NCBI GenBank assembly: GCA_001298575.1
Contig: LJCV01000278.1
Coordinates: forward strand, 1 to 44,836
DNA from: Actinobacteria bacterium OK074
GTDB taxonomy: Bacteria; Actinomycetota; Actinomycetes; Streptomycetales; Streptomycetaceae
Direction of reading: 5' to 3'
DNA: 44,836 bases
The notes beneath the pieces were generated by a model. That model had not been told where the DNA came from, ran no database searches, and saw only the letters and a program-made list of their open reading frames with translations. Positions within the stretch are counted from its first letter, which is position 1. Each line of letters opens with the position of its first letter. This document shows positions 7,524-14,295 of the stretch, piece by piece. The translations under genes and the position numbers were made by a program.

Positions 7524-8584
7524 CCACCCCCCGGACAGAACACCTCGTCCTGCCCGGGGTCCTCACCGCGGACGAGGCCGCCGACACCGTCCGCGGCATC
7601 CTCGCGGTGCAGCGGGAGGACGGCGCCATCCCGTGGTTCCGCGGGCACCACCTCGACCCGTGGGACCACACCGAGGCCGCCATGGCCCTGGACGCGGCGG
7701 GCGAACACGACGCCGCCGAGCGGGCGTACACGTGGCTGGCCCGGCACCAGAACGAGGACGGCTCCTGGTACGCGGCCTACGCCGACGGGGACGCCGCCGA
7801 GGTCACCGACCGCGGGCGCGAGACCAACTTCGTCGCGTACATCGCGGTCGGCGTCTGGCACCACTACCTGGCCACCGGCGACGAGGCGTTCCTCGACCGC
7901 ATGTGGCCGCACGTCTACGCCGCCGTCGAGTTCGTGCTCCGGCTCCAGCAGCCCGGCGGGCAGATCGGCTGGAAGCGCGAGGACGACGGCACCCCCGTCA
8001 ACGACGCGCTGCTGACCGGCTCCTGCTCCGTCCACCACGCGCTGCGCTGCGCCCTTGCCATCGCCGAGTACCGCGAACAGCCGCAGCCCGACTGGGAGTT
8101 GGCGGTCGGCCAGCTGCGGCACGCGATCCGCAGGCACCCGGAGCGGTTCCTCGACAAGGACCGCTACTCGATGGACTGGTACTACCCGGTGCTGGGCGGG
8201 GCGTTGACCGGTGTGGACGCCAAGTTCCGCATCGAGGAGGAGTGGCACCGCTTCGTCGTGCCCGGCCTCGGCGTGCGCTGCGTGTCGCCCAACGCCTGGG
8301 TCACGGGCGGCGAGTCCGCCGAACTCGCCCTGGCCCTCTGGGCGATGGGCGAGTCCGACCGCGCCCTGGAGATCCTCCAGTCCATCCAGCACCTGCGCGA
8401 CTCCGACAGCGGCCTGTACTGGACCGGTTACGTCTTCCAGGACGGCACCGTCTGGCCCCGGGAACTCACCAGTTGGACGGCGGGCTCCCTGCTCCTCGCG
8501 GTGGCCGTCCTGTGCGGCGACGAACCGACGTGCGTGATCTTCGGCGGACGGCTGCCGCAGGGCCTGGACGCGGAGTGCTGCTGA
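7520..8584 (+). CDS. alpha/alpha-toroid protein (prenyltransferase/squalene-cyclase-like repeats)
   Basis: 354 aa with a GTG start overlapping the methyltransferase stop by 4 nt (GTGA). The sequence is a series of helical hairpins with aromatic/acidic repeats: IPWFRGHHLDPWDHTEAAMAL, RHQNEDGSWYAAYADG, LQQPGGQIGWKREDDG, SDSGLYWTGYVFQDG. The QxEDGSW-type repeats are typical of the terpenoid-cyclase/prenyltransferase and six-hairpin glycosidase superfamilies. There is no DXDD protonation motif, so a squalene-hopene-type cyclisation is unlikely; a glycan-binding or hydrolase role is equally possible. Context (glycosyltransferase and methyltransferase) favours a glycolipid or polysaccharide pathway. 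Confidence 0.7.
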   Translation: MTTPRTEHLVLPGVLTADEAADTVRGILAVQREDGAIPWFRGHHLDPWDHTEAAMALDAAGEHDAAERAYTWLARHQNEDGSWYAAYADGDAAEVTDRGRETNFVAYIAVGVWHHYLATGDEAFLDRMWPHVYAAVEFVLRLQQPGGQIGWKREDDGTPVNDALLTGSCSVHHALRCALAIAEYREQPQPDWELAVGQLRHAIRRHPERFLDKDRYSMDWYYPVLGGALTGVDAKFRIEEEWHRFVVPGLGVRCVSPNAWVTGGESAELALALWAMGESDRALEILQSIQHLRDSDSGLYWTGYVFQDGTVWPRELTSWTAGSLLLAVAVLCGDEPTCVIFGGRLPQGLDAECC

Positions 8585-8597
8585 CCAACCGCCCTTG

Positions 8598-8894
8598 TCA
8601 GTCGCGTCGTTGCAGCCGCCCCCCGATCGCGTGCCCCACGAAGAGGTACACGACGGCGGCGAGGCCGTAGCCGACCACCACGCGTTCCCAGGCCCGGTCG
8701 AAGGTGAACAGGTTTCGGGACCAGCCGGAGAGCCAGTTGGCCGTGTCGTGGACGAACGCTACGAAGCCGTTCGCGCGGTTCGCGTCCAGGAGGTACAGCA
8801 GGATCCAGAGGCCCAGGACGAGGGCCATGATGTCGGCGACGGCCGCGATGACCGCTCCGACCGGATTGCCGCCAGTGCGATATCCGGAGGACAT
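8598..8894 (-). CDS. small membrane protein
   Basis: 98 aa from an ATG at 8894; a longer frame to 9041 has an Arg/Pro-rich N-terminus that looks non-coding. Two hydrophobic segments are visible, AVIAAVADIMALVLGLWILLYLL (about residues 12-34) and a C-terminal VVVGYGLAAVVYLFVGHAI, separated by a polar loop with FVHDTANWLSGWSRNLF. This pattern is common in Streptomyces hypothetical proteins. No enzyme motif is seen. The gene lies 62 bp downstream of the LLM oxidoreductase on the same strand and converges with the toroid gene. Confidence 0.7.
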   Translation of the reverse strand: MSSGYRTGGNPVGAVIAAVADIMALVLGLWILLYLLDANRANGFVAFVHDTANWLSGWSRNLFTFDRAWERVVVGYGLAAVVYLFVGHAIGGRLQRRD

Positions 8895-8956
8895 GCTGTA
8901 CGAGTGCCCGCTGTCCCGGGGTGAAACCTGCGGGCGGGCCCGGGTGCCGGGCGCGC

Positions 8957-9970
8957 TCAGGTGCTGAGGTCCGCGAGTACCCGCAGGGTGTGCGGGTCGG
9001 GGGCCAGCGCCAGCAGATCCGTGACCGGGCCGGTGCGCCACAACTCCAGGCGTTCCGCGATGCGTTCGCGCGGGCCGACCAGGGAGATCTCGTCGGCGAA
9101 GGCGTCCGGCACGGCCAGTACGGCCTCCTGGCGGCGGCCCTCGCGGAACAGGTCCTGGATGCGGCGGGCCGCGTCCGCGTAACCCATGCGGGCCATCAGG
9201 TCGGCGTGGAAGTTGCGGGTCGCGTGGCCCATCCCGCCGATGTAGAAGCCGAGCATCGTCTTCACCGGCAACAGCCCCTCGGCGACGTCGTCGCAGACCC
9301 GCACCTGGGCCATCGGCGCGATGCGGAAGCCCTCCTGACGGTCCTTCAGGACCTCCCCGTACAGCTCGTCCGCGCGCGTCGGCGACCAGTACAGCGGCAG
9401 CCAGCCGTCCGCGATCCGCACGGTCTGCGCGACGTTCCGCGGGCCCTCCGCGCCGAGCAGCACGGGCAGTTCGGCGCGGAGGGGGTGCGTGACGGGCTTC
9501 AGTGGCCGGCCCAGGCCGGTGCCGTCCCCGCCCCGGTACGGCAGCGGATGGAACCGGCCCGCCAGCTCAACGGGGGCCGCGCGCCGCAGCACTTGGCGGA
9601 CGACGTCCACGTACTCCCGGGTCGCCGTCAGCGGCGAGGCCGGGAACGGGCGGCCGTACCAGCCCTCCACCACCTGCGGACCGGACAGGCCGAGCCCGAG
9701 CAGGACGCGCCCGCCGGAGAGGTGGTCGAGGGTGAGGGCGTGCATCGCGGTGGTGGTGGGGGAGCGGGCGGCCATCTGGGCAACGGCCGTGCCCAGGGCG
9801 ATGGTTGAGGTGTGCGCCGCGATCCAGGTCAGCGGGGTGAACGCGTCCGAGCCCCAGGACTCCGCCGTCCACACCGACCCGTACCCGAGCCGCTCGGCCT
9901 CCCGCGCCAGCGACACGTGCTCCGGGGCGGGCCCGCGCCCCCAGTAGCCGAGCGCGAGACCGAGCCGCAT
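8957..9970 (-). CDS. LLM-class F420-dependent oxidoreductase, Rv3520c-like
   Basis: 337 aa. The sequence starts MRLGLALGYWGRGPAPE and carries LGYGSVWTAESWGSDAFTPLTW, LTLDHLSGGRVLLGLGLSGPQVVEGWYG and LPVLLGAEGPRNVA, all typical of the luciferase-like monooxygenase TIM barrel that binds reduced F420 or flavin. It closely resembles Rv3520c, which lies in the KstR-controlled cholesterol region of M. tuberculosis, as I recall that sequence. The ATG at 9970 is preceded by GGGGAGGG 5 nt upstream. A perfect 17-bp palindrome (9991-10007) lies between a possible -10 and the RBS. Likely role: F420-linked redox step in steroid or isoprenoid-type catabolism; the substrate is not known. Confidence 0.88.
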   Translation of the reverse strand: MRLGLALGYWGRGPAPEHVSLAREAERLGYGSVWTAESWGSDAFTPLTWIAAHTSTIALGTAVAQMAARSPTTTAMHALTLDHLSGGRVLLGLGLSGPQVVEGWYGRPFPASPLTATREYVDVVRQVLRRAAPVELAGRFHPLPYRGGDGTGLGRPLKPVTHPLRAELPVLLGAEGPRNVAQTVRIADGWLPLYWSPTRADELYGEVLKDRQEGFRIAPMAQVRVCDDVAEGLLPVKTMLGFYIGGMGHATRNFHADLMARMGYADAARRIQDLFREGRRQEAVLAVPDAFADEISLVGPRERIAERLELWRTGPVTDLLALAPDPHTLRVLADLST

Positions 9971-9990
9971 GGCACCCTCCCCGACCGGGT

Positions 9991-10007
9991 TCTGACGGAT
10001 CGTCAGA
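9991..10007. promoter_or_regulatory. 17-bp palindrome, site B (perfect arms)
   Basis: TCTGACGGATCGTCAGA has perfect arms TCTGACG/CGTCAGA around GAT. It lies 20 nt upstream of the LLM start codon and 17 bp downstream of a possible minus-strand -10 (TACAGT, 10025-10030), a typical repressor position. It is the best conserved of four related sites. Confidence 0.7.
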
Positions 10008-10037
10008 TGTGTGGTGTGTCGGCGACTGTACGACAAC

Positions 10038-10066
10038 GGCCCCCCGCCCGGAAGGGGCGAGGGGCC
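10038..10066. terminator. GC-rich hairpin between the Pro/Gln-rich membrane protein and LLM genes
   Basis: GGCCCC-CGCCC pairs with GGGCG-GGGGCC around a short GGAAG loop, with one bulged base per arm. It lies just downstream of the stop of the membrane protein gene (10092, minus strand) and can act as a factor-independent terminator without a clear U-tract, as is common in Streptomyces. It also lies within the presumed LLM promoter region. Confidence 0.45.
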
Positions 10067-10091
10067 GAACCGCGGTGCGGTGGGCGGGTGT

Positions 10092-10898
10092 TCAGCCGCG
10101 CTGGATGCCGCTGGTGTCCTGGAGCACGCCACGACGGCCGTCCTGGGTCTGCGCCACCAGCGCCGGACCGCGCTGCTCGACCGCCAAGTACCAGGTACCG
10201 GGGGCGAGTTCCGCGATCGGCGTGGGCGAGCCGTCCTCCGCGAACAGCGGCCGCGGCACCGGCACCGCGAACCAGAACGGCGAGAAGCCCGCGGCGGCCG
10301 GCTGCTGCGCCTGGGCCTGCGGCTGCGGAGCCCCGAACGACGGCTGCCCCGGCTGCGGCTGGTCCCCGTAGGGCGGCTGCTGCGCGGCGACACCCGGGTA
10401 GCCGTAACCGGTCGGCGGCTGCGCACCGTACGGCTGCGGGGCCACCGGCTTGGGCGCCGGCACCAGACCGGCCTGGAGCGCGGGGACCAGGGGGGTGGCG
10501 ACCGCGCCACCGGCCAGCAGCAGCGCCGCGATCAGGCCGAGGATCAGACCCGAACCGGCGCTGATGCTCGAACTGACGACGGTGTCGCTGAACGCGCCCA
10601 GCGGGTCGAAGAGCGTCCACAGCGCCGTCCACGCCGAGAAGATCGTCAGGGCCACGCCGAGCTGGCCCAGGTCGAGACCGATGACCTTGCGCGGGGCCGG
10701 CAGCGCGCGGGCGACGATGATCAGGGCCGCGCCGATGATGCCGCCGACGTACTCGCTCATCACGAGGCCGAGATTGTCCCAGGCGTTGGGAATGTTGCCG
10801 CCGGAGCCGTCGTACGTGTCGAGGAGCGACGCGATGAACAGCAGTACGGCTGCTCCGATCACCACGCCGTCGCCTCTAGTGAGGGAGCGGATGTTCAC
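10092..10898 (-). CDS. membrane protein with Pro/Gln-rich cytoplasmic tail (DUF5336-like)
   Basis: 268 aa from a GTG at 10898, preceded by AAGGA 9 nt upstream. Four hydrophobic segments are visible in the first 130 residues (VVIGAAVLLFIASLLDTY, YVGGIIGAALIIVARAL, LGQLGVALTIFSAWTALW, LILGLIAALLLAGGA). A long low-complexity region of Pro, Gln, Gly and Tyr follows (YGAQPPTGYGYPGVAAQQPPYG). The C-terminus is a compact folded segment (GTWYLAVEQRGPALVAQTQDGRRGVLQD). The architecture resembles DUF5336-type proteins of actinobacteria. Function unknown; the tail suggests scaffolding or protein interaction at the membrane. An ATG at 10928 would extend it by 10 residues. Confidence 0.75.
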   Translation of the reverse strand: MNIRSLTRGDGVVIGAAVLLFIASLLDTYDGSGGNIPNAWDNLGLVMSEYVGGIIGAALIIVARALPAPRKVIGLDLGQLGVALTIFSAWTALWTLFDPLGAFSDTVVSSSISAGSGLILGLIAALLLAGGAVATPLVPALQAGLVPAPKPVAPQPYGAQPPTGYGYPGVAAQQPPYGDQPQPGQPSFGAPQPQAQAQQPAAAGFSPFWFAVPVPRPLFAEDGSPTPIAELAPGTWYLAVEQRGPALVAQTQDGRRGVLQDTSGIQRG

Positions 10899-11131
10899 TT
10901 CAGGGGTCCTTCGTCGTTCGTCAGTCACGTGCGTCGGTCACCCGCGCGCACGTGCGGTCAGCGGGTCGTCTGCGCATCAGGGCGTCGCCTGCTCCTCGGC
11001 CGGTCGCCGTCATGCCGGTCGCCGTGGCTGTCGTCACGGCCGGCCGCATGGCGTCATGGCGTCGGCAAAACATAAGAACGACCCTATCGTCAGCCTCACG
11101 GACGTGTCCGCCCGGTGTGGCCCGCCGATCA

Positions 11132-12031
11132 TCACCCCCGCAGGAAACTCACGATTCCCTCAGAGATCCCCACCGCCGCCCGCTCTCGCCACGCGCCGCT
11201 GGTCAGCAGGGCCGCGTCCTTGGTGTCGCGCATGTTCCCGCACTCGATGAAGACCTTCGGGACCGTCGACAGGTTGAGACCGCCTAGGTCGGTGCGTACG
11301 TCGAGTCCGGTGCCGCCGCCGACGTAGTTCGACGGAGCGGTTCCGGTAGCGCGTGCGAAGGCGTGTTCGACGCTCGTGCCCAGGGCGCGGGACGGGGCCA
11401 CGATCGCGCGGGTGTCGGCGGCGCCCGCGTGCACCGCGCCCGGCAGGATCACGTGGAAGCCGCGGTCGCCCTCGGGGGCACCGTCGGCGTGGATGGAGAT
11501 CGCCGCGTCCGCGTGCGCCGTGTTCCCGATCCGGGCCCGCTCGTCCACGCACGGCCCCCACGCGCGGTCGCCGTTCTGCGTCAACTTCACGGTGGCGCCC
11601 GCCTGTTGCAGCAGCACCCGGGCCCGTCGCGCCACGTCGAGCGTGAACGCCGCCTCCGCGTAACCGGAGTTGGTGGCCGTCCCGGTCGTGTCGCACTCCT
11701 TGGCGTTGGTGCCGATGTTCACCTGGCGGTTGATCTCCGCCGTGTGCCGGTAGTTGGTGGGGTTGTGGCCGGGGTCCAGGACCACCACCTTGCCCTGCAA
11801 CGGGCGGGACGACGGGGTGGGCGTCGCCGAGGAAGCGGCGGAAGCGGCCGGTCTGCCGTCCGCCGTCGTCCGCGGTGCGGCGGACTTCGAGCCCGAGTCG
11901 CCGACCGCCGCGTACACCCCCCACCCGGCCGTCGCGCCCACCGCGAGCACGGCGACGGCGATCAGTGGCACCCGCCGGGAACGGCGTGGGCGGTGCGGGT
12001 CGAAGGCGGGATCCGGTCCGTAGTACGACAC
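11132..12031 (-). CDS. N-acetylmuramoyl-L-alanine amidase (Amidase_3)
   Basis: 299 aa with a GTG start at 12031. A basic N-terminus and one membrane segment (VPLIAVAVLAVGATAGWGVYAAV) are followed by a Ser/Ala/Pro-rich linker, giving an exported, membrane-anchored form. The catalytic domain begins GKVVVLDPGHNP, has an acidic ligand in GYAEAAFTLDVA, the histidine in AAISIHADG and the closing ECGNMRD glutamate: the zinc set of Amidase_3. It cleaves between MurNAc and the stem peptide in the cell wall. It is a single gene, divergent from the MFS transporter at 12210. The 233-nt region downstream has only weak promoter-like sequence for the next minus-strand gene. Confidence 0.88.
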   Translation of the reverse strand: MSYYGPDPAFDPHRPRRSRRVPLIAVAVLAVGATAGWGVYAAVGDSGSKSAAPRTTADGRPAASAASSATPTPSSRPLQGKVVVLDPGHNPTNYRHTAEINRQVNIGTNAKECDTTGTATNSGYAEAAFTLDVARRARVLLQQAGATVKLTQNGDRAWGPCVDERARIGNTAHADAAISIHADGAPEGDRGFHVILPGAVHAGAADTRAIVAPSRALGTSVEHAFARATGTAPSNYVGGGTGLDVRTDLGGLNLSTVPKVFIECGNMRDTKDAALLTSGAWRERAAVGISEGIVSFLRG

Positions 12032-12209
12032 GGGGGTCACCCTACCCGGCGGCCCGGGTCCGCAGAGGGATTGCTCGCGAACAGGGAAAGTGCAGGTCAT
12101 GGCCTTGATACGGGCTGTGGACCGGGTTACGTTGGCGTCCTGAAACGGGTCCGTCGACGCGCTGGTGGCTGGGTAGCGCGTCTCCTTGACGTGCCTGTGG
12201 AGACGACCC

Positions 12210-13427
12210 TTGTCGTACCGTTCCCTGCTGCGCCTCGCCGGCGTCGGCTTCTTCCCGCTGGGTTTCCTCGCCCGGCTCCCCTACTCCTCCTCCGCCCTGG
12301 CCATCCTCGTCCTGCTCCAGGGCACCACCCACTCCTACGCCTTCGCGGGGATCGGGGGCGCGGTCCAGAGCATCGCCGTGGCCGTCGGCGGTCCCGCGGT
12401 CGGCGCGCTGGCCGACCGGTACGGTCACCGGACCGTCGCGGTCACCGCCGCCTGCGCCAACTTCCTTGCCTGGGCAGCCCTGTTGACGGCCGCCGAGGTC
12501 GGCGGCCGGAGCGGCATGCTCGGGGCGGGGGTGCTCGTGGGGCTCACCCAGCCGCCGGTCGGCGCACTCGTCCGCGTGCACTGGGCCCGTCTCGTACGGG
12601 CGCGCGGCCGGGGCGAGTTGCTGCCCGCCGCCCTGTCGTACGAGGCGTCCGCCGACGAGTTGAGCTTCGTCGCCGGACCCGCGCTCGTCGGGCTGGCGGC
12701 CACCGCCGGTCCGGCGGCGCCCGTCGTCGCGGTGATGCTGCTGCTGGCCACGAGCACCCTGCCGTTCGCGCTGCGGCACACCGGTGCCGCCGTCAACTCC
12801 GGTACGGGGACGGTGAGTTCCGCACGCGACCTCCCGTACCGTCCGCTGGCCGCGATGTTCCTCGCCATGGCCGCCGTGGGGGCGGTCTTCGGCGGGGTGC
12901 AGACCGCGGTGACCGTGTACGCCGACGCCGTCGGGCGGCCCGGGACCGCCGGGCTGGTGTACGCCGGGTTCGGGGTCGGCAGCGCGGTGACCGGGGCCGC
13001 GTGCGCCTGGCTGCCCGCGCGGTTCTCGACGCGGGCGCGGTACGTGACGTTCGCCGCGCTGCTGTGCGTCGGCATGCTCGTCCTGTTCGTGGGCGCCCGG
13101 CTCGGCTCGCTGCCCGTCGCCGTCGCGCTCGCGAGCTGCACCGTGGCGCCGTACATGATCACCCTGTATGCCCTCACCGAGCAGCTCGCCCCCGCCGAGC
13201 GGCTGGCCACCGCGCTGACCGTGCTGTGCGCGGGCGGCCCGCTGGGCACGGCCGTCGGCCAGGCGGTCGCGGGCGGCCTCGCGCAGGACCACGGCGTCGG
13301 CGGGGCGCTGCTGGTGGCGGTGGGCGCGGCGGCGGGGGCGTTCCTGCTGGCGGCGGGGGTGGTGCTGGCCGGCCGGACCTCGAGAGAGCCGGTGGCAGGA
13401 CTTCAGGAAAGCCGTACGTCCCGCTGA
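12210..13427 (+). CDS. MFS transporter, 12 TM
   Basis: 405 aa if read from the TTG at 12210, which has GGAG 7 nt upstream; a TTG at 12186 would add 8 residues. The N-terminal MSYRSLLRLAGVGFFPLGFLARLPYS is typical of a small Streptomyces MFS clade. The intracellular loop 2-3 signature ALADRYGHRTV is present, and about 12 hydrophobic segments can be counted. No substrate-specific motif was recognised. The gene ends at the start of a 21-bp tandem repeat that fills the convergent gap with the methyltransferase gene. Confidence 0.82.
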   Translation: MSYRSLLRLAGVGFFPLGFLARLPYSSSALAILVLLQGTTHSYAFAGIGGAVQSIAVAVGGPAVGALADRYGHRTVAVTAACANFLAWAALLTAAEVGGRSGMLGAGVLVGLTQPPVGALVRVHWARLVRARGRGELLPAALSYEASADELSFVAGPALVGLAATAGPAAPVVAVMLLLATSTLPFALRHTGAAVNSGTGTVSSARDLPYRPLAAMFLAMAAVGAVFGGVQTAVTVYADAVGRPGTAGLVYAGFGVGSAVTGAACAWLPARFSTRARYVTFAALLCVGMLVLFVGARLGSLPVAVALASCTVAPYMITLYALTEQLAPAERLATALTVLCAGGPLGTAVGQAVAGGLAQDHGVGGALLVAVGAAAGAFLLAAGVVLAGRTSREPVAGLQESRTSR

Positions 13428-13485
13428 AGTAACGCTCGGCTCCCCTGAAGTAACGCTCGGCTCCCTTGAAGCACCGCTCAGATCC
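13425..13485. repeat. 21-bp tandem repeat between convergent genes
   Basis: Units start at 13425, 13446 and 13467. The first two are identical except for the last base, and the third is diverged and partial. Each unit begins TGAAG, so the first supplies the TGA stop of the MFS gene, and the third contains the stop of the methyltransferase gene on the other strand. The repeat forms the whole intergenic space. Confidence 0.8.
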
Positions 13486-14131
13486 CCGCCCCCGTCCGCC
13501 GCAGCACCCGCAGCGACCCCTCCGCCGCGATCTGCGTGAACGCGCCCGAGGCCAGTGCCCGCAGGTGGACGCGGTGCGGGGCCTGGCCGGTGAACTCGTC
13601 CTCGGGGACAGGGAAGACGTCGTGGATGGCGAGGAGGCCGCCCTCGGCGACGTGCGGGGCCCAGCCCTCGTAGTCGGCCTGCGCGTGTTCGTCCGTGTGG
13701 CCGCCGTCGATGAAGACCAGCCCCAGCGGACCGCCCCAGACCGCGGCGACCTGCGGCGAACGGCCGACCAGCGCCACCACGTGGTCCTCCAGGTCGGCCA
13801 GGAACAGCGCGCGCCGGAACAGCGGCAGGGTGTCCATCACGCCCAGCTCGGCGTCGAACGTGTCCGGGTCGTGGAACTGCCAGCCGGGCTGCTGCTCCTC
13901 GCTGCCCCGGTGGTGGTCGAGCGTGAGCACACTGACGCCACGCGCGCGTGCCGCGTCCGCCAGCAGGATCGTGGACCGCCCGCAGTACGTGCCGATCTCC
14001 AGCAACGGCAGCCCCAGCCCGCCCGCCTCGACCGCCGCCGCGTGCAGCGCGAGCCCCTCGTCGGCGGGCATGAACCCCTTCGCCGCCTCGAACGCGGCCA
14101 GGGTCTTGGGGGCGGGCGCCGTCGTCGGCAT
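13478..14131 (-). CDS. class I SAM-dependent methyltransferase (cephalosporin-hydroxylase/Methyltransf_24-like)
   Basis: 217 aa from an ATG at 14131 with AAAGGA 5 nt upstream. Motif I reads LPLLEIGTYCGRSTILLADAAR, followed by VSVLTLDHHRGSEEQQPG and an acidic GLVFIDGGHTDEHAQADYEGW, which are typical of Methyltransf_24-type enzymes. The IHDVFPVPEDEF segment also fits. No membrane segment. The two-gene cluster with the MFS upstream on the same strand may form an operon, separated by a hairpin at 14230-14265. Substrate unknown. Confidence 0.82.
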   Translation of the reverse strand: MPTTAPAPKTLAAFEAAKGFMPADEGLALHAAAVEAGGLGLPLLEIGTYCGRSTILLADAARARGVSVLTLDHHRGSEEQQPGWQFHDPDTFDAELGVMDTLPLFRRALFLADLEDHVVALVGRSPQVAAVWGGPLGLVFIDGGHTDEHAQADYEGWAPHVAEGGLLAIHDVFPVPEDEFTGQAPHRVHLRALASGAFTQIAAEGSLRVLRRTGAGI

Positions 14132-14229
14132 GGGGGTCCTTTCGGTCGGTACGGTCACGCCGTCGTCGTAGAGGAGTAGAGGAGCTGCGGGATCTACGGG
14201 ATCTACGGGAGCGTGGGCGCCCCATGCTG

Positions 14230-14265
14230 CCGTACCCCCCGCCGCGGCTGCGACGAGGGGTACGG
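14230..14265. terminator. 9-bp stem hairpin downstream of the MFS gene at 14296
   Basis: CCGTACCCC (14230-14238) pairs perfectly with GGGGTACGG (14257-14265) around an 18-nt GC-rich loop. It lies after the MFS stop on the minus strand and before the methyltransferase start, so it may terminate or attenuate read-through. A 9-bp direct repeat GGGATCTAC lies nearby (about 14187-14207). Confidence 0.5.
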
Positions 14266-14295
14266 GAGATGGGGTGTGACCAGGCGTTACGGGTG

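Noticed and set aside
12186..12209. Earlier TTG start (12186) for the MFS gene
   Set aside because: No RBS before it, whereas TTG at 12210 has GGAG at good spacing and gives the usual N-terminus.
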